DNA of 9,441 bases, from contig JAKAZX010000138.1 of NCBI GenBank assembly GCA_021826485.1, positions 1 to 9,441 on the forward strand. Direction: 5' to 3'. The stretch is from Pseudomonadota bacterium (GTDB taxonomy: Bacteria; Pseudomonadota; Alphaproteobacteria; Acetobacterales; Acetobacteraceae). Shown here piece by piece: positions 6,593-9,441 of this stretch (the first letter of the stretch is position 1; each line of letters begins with the position of its first letter). The notes under the pieces are model-generated. The model did not search any database. It was not told the DNA's origin and saw only the letters and a program-made list of their open reading frames with translations. The translations under genes and the position numbers were made by a program.

Positions 6593-6615
6593 CGGTTAAC
6601 CACGAAACGGTTAAC
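6593..6615 (+). promoter_or_regulatory. Direct repeat CGGTTAAC x2, candidate regulator-binding site upstream of pdhA
   Basis: CGGTTAAC occurs at 6593-6600 and again at 6608-6615, start to start 15 bp. The core GTTAAC is self-complementary and the first copy extends to the palindrome GGTTAACC (6594-6601). The copies lie about 112-134 bp before the pdhA start, within the locally AT-rich stretch. TTAACA at 6611-6616 could also act as a -35 box with CACAAT at 6632-6637, but the 15-base spacer makes this weak. The regulator is unknown. Confidence 0.35.
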
Positions 6616-6714
6616 AGCGGCTATTGCGTTGCACAATCATTGTTTTTTCGCCCGGGCGCGCTTGTCGCGGTCCGGCAGGGCGGTTAGGTGTGCCGCGACG
6701 GAGTCCGACGGAGC

Positions 6715-6718
6715 GGAG
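6715..6718 (+). promoter_or_regulatory. Ribosome binding site deciding the pdhA ATG start
   Basis: GGAG lies eight bases before ATG 6727. It supports this start over the in-frame GTG at 6688, which would add 13 residues. Confidence 0.6.
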
Positions 6719-6726
6719 CGGCAGCG

Positions 6727-7749
6727 ATGGCGCAGGCGGCGGTCGAGGCGAAGAGGCGGGGCAAGGGGCGGGACAACGGCAGCGGCGAGGCGGCGCGCGC
6801 GCGCCTGCTGCGCGCCTATCACGACATGCTGCTGATCCGCCGGTTCGAGGAAAAGGCGGGACAGCTCTACGGCATGGGGCTGATCGGCGGCTTCTGCCAC
6901 CTCTATATCGGCCAGGAGGCCGTGGTGGTGGGGTTGCAGATGGCGCTCGGCCAGGGCGACCAGGTCATCACCTCCTACCGCGACCACGGCCACATGCTGG
7001 CGACCGGCATGGACCCCAAGGGCGTGATGGCGGAACTGACCGGCCGCGCCACCGGCTACTCGCACGGCAAGGGCGGGTCGATGCACATGTTCAGCAAGGA
7101 GAAGAATTTCTTCGGCGGGCACGGCATCGTCGGCGCGCAGGTCAGCCTGGGCGCGGGTCTCGCATTCAGCAACTGGTACCGTGGCAACGACCGCGTCTGC
7201 CTGACCTATTTCGGCGAAGGCGCGTCCAACCAGGGCCAGGTGTTCGAGAGCTTCAACCTCGCCGCGCTGATGAAGCTGCCCTGCGTGTTCGTCATCGAGA
7301 ACAACAAATACGGCATGGGCACCAGCGTCGAGCGCGCCTCCGCCTCCCGCGATCTGTCGAAGAACGGCGCGCCGTGGGGGATCGCCGGCATGCAGGTGGA
7401 CGGCATGGATGTGGAGGCGGTGCATGACGCGGCCGAGCAGGCGGTGGCCGCGTGCCGCGCCGGCAAGGGCCCGTATCTGCTGGAGGTGAAGACCTACCGC
7501 TACCGCGGCCATTCCATGTCCGATCCCGGCAAGTACCGCACGCGCGAGGAAATCCAGAAGATGCGCAGCGAGCGCGACTGCATCGAAGGCGCGCGGCACA
7601 AGCTGGAGGGGCTGGGCGTGGACGAGGCGGAACTGAAGGCGATCGACGACGCCATCAAGCGGCAGGTGCAGGAAGCGGCCGATTTCGCCCAGTCCAGCCC
7701 CGAGCCGGACCCGTCCGAACTGTGGACCGACGTGCTGCTGGAGGGTTGA
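6727..7749 (+). CDS. pdhA: Pyruvate dehydrogenase E1 component, alpha subunit
   Basis: With PdhB this forms the thiamine-diphosphate-dependent E1, which decarboxylates pyruvate and reductively acetylates lipoyl groups. The 340-residue product shows RRFEEKAGQLYGMG (38-51), FCHLYIGQEAV (56-66), TSYRDHGH (82-89), GKGGSMHMF (114-122) and the diphosphate/metal motif YFGEGASNQGQVFESFN (161-177) through to ENNKYGMGTS (191-200). It ends with the conserved loop YRYRGHSMSDPGKYRTREEI (257-276), whose serines are the kinase targets in mitochondrial E1 alpha. The ThDP motif reads GEG (163-165) instead of the usual GDG, so the Mg2+-binding Asp is replaced by Glu. Family members start near here and GGAG precedes the ATG. 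The gene is followed five bases later by pdhB. Confidence 0.96.
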   Translation: MAQAAVEAKRRGKGRDNGSGEAARARLLRAYHDMLLIRRFEEKAGQLYGMGLIGGFCHLYIGQEAVVVGLQMALGQGDQVITSYRDHGHMLATGMDPKGVMAELTGRATGYSHGKGGSMHMFSKEKNFFGGHGIVGAQVSLGAGLAFSNWYRGNDRVCLTYFGEGASNQGQVFESFNLAALMKLPCVFVIENNKYGMGTSVERASASRDLSKNGAPWGIAGMQVDGMDVEAVHDAAEQAVAACRAGKGPYLLEVKTYRYRGHSMSDPGKYRTREEIQKMRSERDCIEGARHKLEGLGVDEAELKAIDDAIKRQVQEAADFAQSSPEPDPSELWTDVLLEG

Positions 7750-7754
7750 GCCAG

Positions 7755-9101
7755 ATGGCCACGCAGATCCTGATGCCCGCCCTCTCCCCCACCATGACGG
7801 AGGGCAAGCTGGCCCGCTGGCTGAAGAAGGTGGGGGACGAGGTGCGTGCCGGCGACGTGATCGCCGAGATCGAGACCGACAAGGCCACGATGGAGGTCGA
7901 GGCGGTCGATGAAGGCAAGCTCGCGCGCATCCTGGTCGATGAAGGGGCGGAGGGGGTGGCGGTGAACACGCCGATCGCCGTGCTGGCCGCCGATGGCGAG
8001 GATGCCGGGGCGACAACCGCACCGAAACAGGCAAGCCCGGCGGCGCCGAAGCCGTCCGCCGAACCGGCCCCCGCTGCGCGCCCGCCGGCGACAGCGGCCG
8101 CTTCACCGGAAAAGGACTGGGGACCGACCGCGCATATCAGCGTGCGGGAGGCGCTGCGCGACGCGATGGCCCAGGAGATGCGGGCGGACGACCGCGTGTT
8201 CCTGCTCGGCGAGGAAGTCGCGCAGTACCAGGGCGCCTACAAGGTCAGCCAAGGCCTGCTGGAGGAGTTCGGTGCGCGCCGGGTGATCGACACGCCGATC
8301 ACGGAACACGGCTTCACCGGCATGGCGGTGGGCGCGGCGATGAACGGGCTGCGGCCGATCGTCGAGTTCATGACGTTCAACTTCGCCATGCAGGCGATCG
8401 ACCAGATCATCAACTCCGCCGCCAAGACGCTGTACATGTCGGGCGGGCAGATGGGCTGCCCGATCGTGTTCCGCGGCCCCAACGGCGCCGCATCCCGCGT
8501 CGCCGCGCAGCATTCGCAGTGCTATGCGAGCTGGTATGCGCATGTCCCGGGGCTGAAGGTGGTGGCGCCGTGGTCCTCCGCCGATGCCAAGGGGCTGCTG
8601 CGGGCGGCGATCCGCGATCCCAACCCGGTGATCGTGCTGGAGAACGAAATCCTCTACGGCCAGAGCTTCGACTGCCCGACAGCCGAAGATTTCGTGCTGC
8701 CGATCGGCAAGGCGAAGATCGAACGGCCTGGCGAGCACGTCACGCTGGTCGCATTCTCCATCATGGTCGGCGTCGCCATGAAGGCGGCGGAGGCGCTGGC
8801 CGCTCAGGGCATCAGCGCGGAAGTCATCAACCTGCGCAGCCTGCGGCCGCTCGACATCGGCACGATCGTCGCGAGCGTGAAGAAGACCAACCGCATCGTG
8901 ACGGTGGAGGAGGGCTGGCCCTTCGCCGGCATCGGCGCCGAAGTGAACATGCAGATCATCGAGCAGTGCTTCGACTGGCTGGATGCTCCGCCGGCGCGCG
9001 TGCACGGGCTGGATGTGCCGCTGCCCTATGCCGCCAATCTGGAGAAGCTGGCGCTGCCCCAGCCCGAATGGGTGGTGGACGCGGTCCGGAAGATCGTCTG
9101 A
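7755..9101 (+). CDS. pdhB: Pyruvate dehydrogenase E1 component, beta subunit, with N-terminal lipoyl domain
   Basis: The 448-residue product has two parts. Residues 1-80 are a biotinyl/lipoyl domain with the lipoylation site K43 in ETDKATME. An Ala/Pro-rich linker (about 82-118) leads to the E1 beta domain (about 123-448). That part contains LLGEEVAQYQGAYKVSQGL, the catalytic-site motif DTPITEHGFTG with E184, EFMTFNFAMQAIDQIINSAA, FRGPNGAASRVAAQHSQ and VNLRSLRP-like NLRSLRPLD. E1 beta normally lacks a lipoyl domain; its presence is a known trait of some alphaproteobacterial complexes such as those of Zymomonas and Sinorhizobium. ATG 7755 is fixed by the lipoyl-domain start, and GGAGGG at 7740-7745 inside the end of pdhA serves as ribosome binding site. 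Confidence 0.97.
   Translation: MATQILMPALSPTMTEGKLARWLKKVGDEVRAGDVIAEIETDKATMEVEAVDEGKLARILVDEGAEGVAVNTPIAVLAADGEDAGATTAPKQASPAAPKPSAEPAPAARPPATAAASPEKDWGPTAHISVREALRDAMAQEMRADDRVFLLGEEVAQYQGAYKVSQGLLEEFGARRVIDTPITEHGFTGMAVGAAMNGLRPIVEFMTFNFAMQAIDQIINSAAKTLYMSGGQMGCPIVFRGPNGAASRVAAQHSQCYASWYAHVPGLKVVAPWSSADAKGLLRAAIRDPNPVIVLENEILYGQSFDCPTAEDFVLPIGKAKIERPGEHVTLVAFSIMVGVAMKAAEALAAQGISAEVINLRSLRPLDIGTIVASVKKTNRIVTVEEGWPFAGIGAEVNMQIIEQCFDWLDAPPARVHGLDVPLPYAANLEKLALPQPEWVVDAVRKIV
7849..7916 (+). repeat. Copy 1 of near-identical lipoyl-domain DNA tract (pdhB)
   Basis: This 68-bp tract encodes the segment around the lipoyl lysine of PdhB. It matches 9212-9279 in pdhC with only two differences by eye, both silent. 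The copies are 1363 bp apart in direct orientation. Confidence 0.85.
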
Positions 9102-9103
9102 GC

Positions 9104-9110
9104 GGGGGAG
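9104..9110 (+). promoter_or_regulatory. Strong ribosome binding site for pdhC
   Basis: GGGGGAG ends seven bases before ATG 9118 in the 16-bp gap after pdhB. It fixes the start of pdhC. Confidence 0.65.
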
Positions 9111-9117
9111 CGGCGCG

Positions 9118-9441
9118 ATGGCCACCAACATCCTGATGCCGGCACTGAGCCCGACCATGACCGAAGGGACGCTGGCGCGCTGGCTGAAGAAGGAAGGCGA
9201 CAGCGTGAAGTCCGGCGACGTGATCGCCGAGATCGAGACCGACAAGGCGACCATGGAGGTCGAGGCGGTCGATGAAGGCGTGCTGGGCCGCATCCTGGTC
9301 GCCGACGGCACCGCCGGGGTGAAGGTGAACGAACCGATCGCCGTCCTGGTGGCGGAGGGGGAGAGCGTTCCGCCCGCCGGTGCCGCCCCGGCCGCGCCGC
9401 CCGCCGCCGCGCCCCCGCCGCCGGCACCGCAGGCAGCGGCG
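9118..9441 (+). CDS. pdhC: Pyruvate dehydrogenase E2 (dihydrolipoamide acetyltransferase), N-terminal part, cut by window end
   Basis: The visible 108 residues are a lipoyl domain (1-80, lipoyl lysine K43 in ETDKATME) followed by the start of an Ala/Pro-rich hinge that runs to the window edge. No stop is reached. In the complex E2 forms the core, carries acetyl groups on the lipoyl arm and passes them to CoA. The peripheral-subunit-binding and catalytic domains would lie beyond the window. Assignment to E2 rather than another lipoyl protein rests on its place directly after pdhA and pdhB. Of the first 80 residues, 64 are identical to the PdhB lipoyl domain by hand count. Confidence 0.92.
   Translation, partial: MATNILMPALSPTMTEGTLARWLKKEGDSVKSGDVIAEIETDKATMEVEAVDEGVLGRILVADGTAGVKVNEPIAVLVAEGESVPPAGAAPAAPPAAAPPPPAPQAAA
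9212..9279 (+). repeat. Copy 2 of near-identical lipoyl-domain DNA tract (pdhC)
   Basis: This is the partner of 7849-7916, encoding the segment around the lipoyl lysine of the E2 subunit. The two differences fall in the AAG-GCx-ACx codons for Lys-Ala-Thr and are silent. Confidence 0.85.

Larger units (their letters stand above)
6480..6726 (+). other. Intergenic region upstream of the pdh operon
   Basis: This spacer of 247 bp contains no convincing gene. Near its left end is an imperfect hairpin with a six-base stem and 11-base loop (CGACGC at 6490-6495, GCGTCG at 6507-6512). It has no T-run after it, so it is a poor intrinsic terminator. From about 6590 to 6648 the DNA becomes clearly AT-richer than its surroundings and holds the repeated CGGTTAAC element and a run of six T (6643-6648). 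A perfect 10-bp palindrome CGCCCGGGCG follows at 6649-6658. This is the likely promoter and control region of pdhABC. Confidence 0.6.

Noticed and set aside
6596..6615. Canonical CtrA box (TTAA-N7-TTAAC) upstream of pdhA
   Set aside because: The two TTAA cores are separated by 11 bases rather than seven, so it is not a standard full site. It is kept only as an unassigned repeated element.
6643..6658. T-run next to palindrome CGCCCGGGCG as a terminator
   Set aside because: On the plus strand the T-run comes before, not after, the hairpin, and on the minus strand the hairpin is followed by A residues. Neither orientation fits an intrinsic terminator.
6637..8106. 489-residue minus-strand open frame
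   Set aside because: It is antisense to pdhA and the pdhB lipoyl domain and shows no domain signature.
8103..9311. 402-residue minus-strand open frame
   Set aside because: It is antisense to pdhB and pdhC. Its resemblance to the start of another minus-strand frame simply reflects the two similar lipoyl domains.

Overview
The window is GC-rich chromosomal DNA, very probably from an alphaproteobacterium, and most like the Rhodospirillales/Acetobacteraceae (inference). Three things point there: the run eno, ftsB-like, pdhA, pdhB, pdhC, which is a familiar alphaproteobacterial neighbourhood; a pyruvate dehydrogenase E1 beta subunit with its own N-terminal lipoyl domain; and strong G/C preference at third codon positions. 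I see no rRNA, tRNA, CRISPR array, insertion sequence, integrase or phage gene.

Layout. Positions 1-459 hold the 3' end of an Ala/Pro-rich open frame cut by the left edge; its function is unknown and its codon use is less GC-biased than its neighbours. It converges on a two-gene minus-strand unit (475-1286), csaA (tRNA-binding-domain protein/chaperone) then gpt (xanthine-guanine phosphoribosyltransferase), in which stop and start codons share one base. A 110-bp divergent spacer (1287-1396) separates this from a plus-strand set: a cytoplasmic gamma-glutamyltransferase-family Ntn-hydrolase (1397-2995), an amidase-signature amidase that overlaps it (2973-4445), and enolase 18 bp later (4464-5741). 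Enolase converges, with three bases between, on a minus-strand gene for a small exported His/Gly/Trp/Pro/Tyr-rich protein (5745-6002).

From 6153 the plus strand carries an FtsB/DivIC-type divisome protein (6153-6479). A 247-bp, locally AT-richer spacer with a repeated CGGTTAAC element follows. Then comes the pyruvate dehydrogenase operon: pdhA (6727-7749), pdhB (7755-9101) and the start of pdhC (9118 to the right edge), with gaps of 5 and 16 bp.

Function. Enolase forms phosphoenolpyruvate, and E1 alpha/beta plus E2 convert pyruvate to acetyl-CoA, so the right half is central carbon metabolism with a division gene embedded in it. The left half is purine salvage plus a putative amide-hydrolysing pair of unknown substrate. 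I found no convincing new system. The points most worth a second look are the GGT-like/amidase pair, a GEG in place of GDG in the PdhA thiamine-diphosphate motif, a nearly identical DNA tract shared by the lipoyl domains of pdhB and pdhC, and the repeated element upstream of pdhA.
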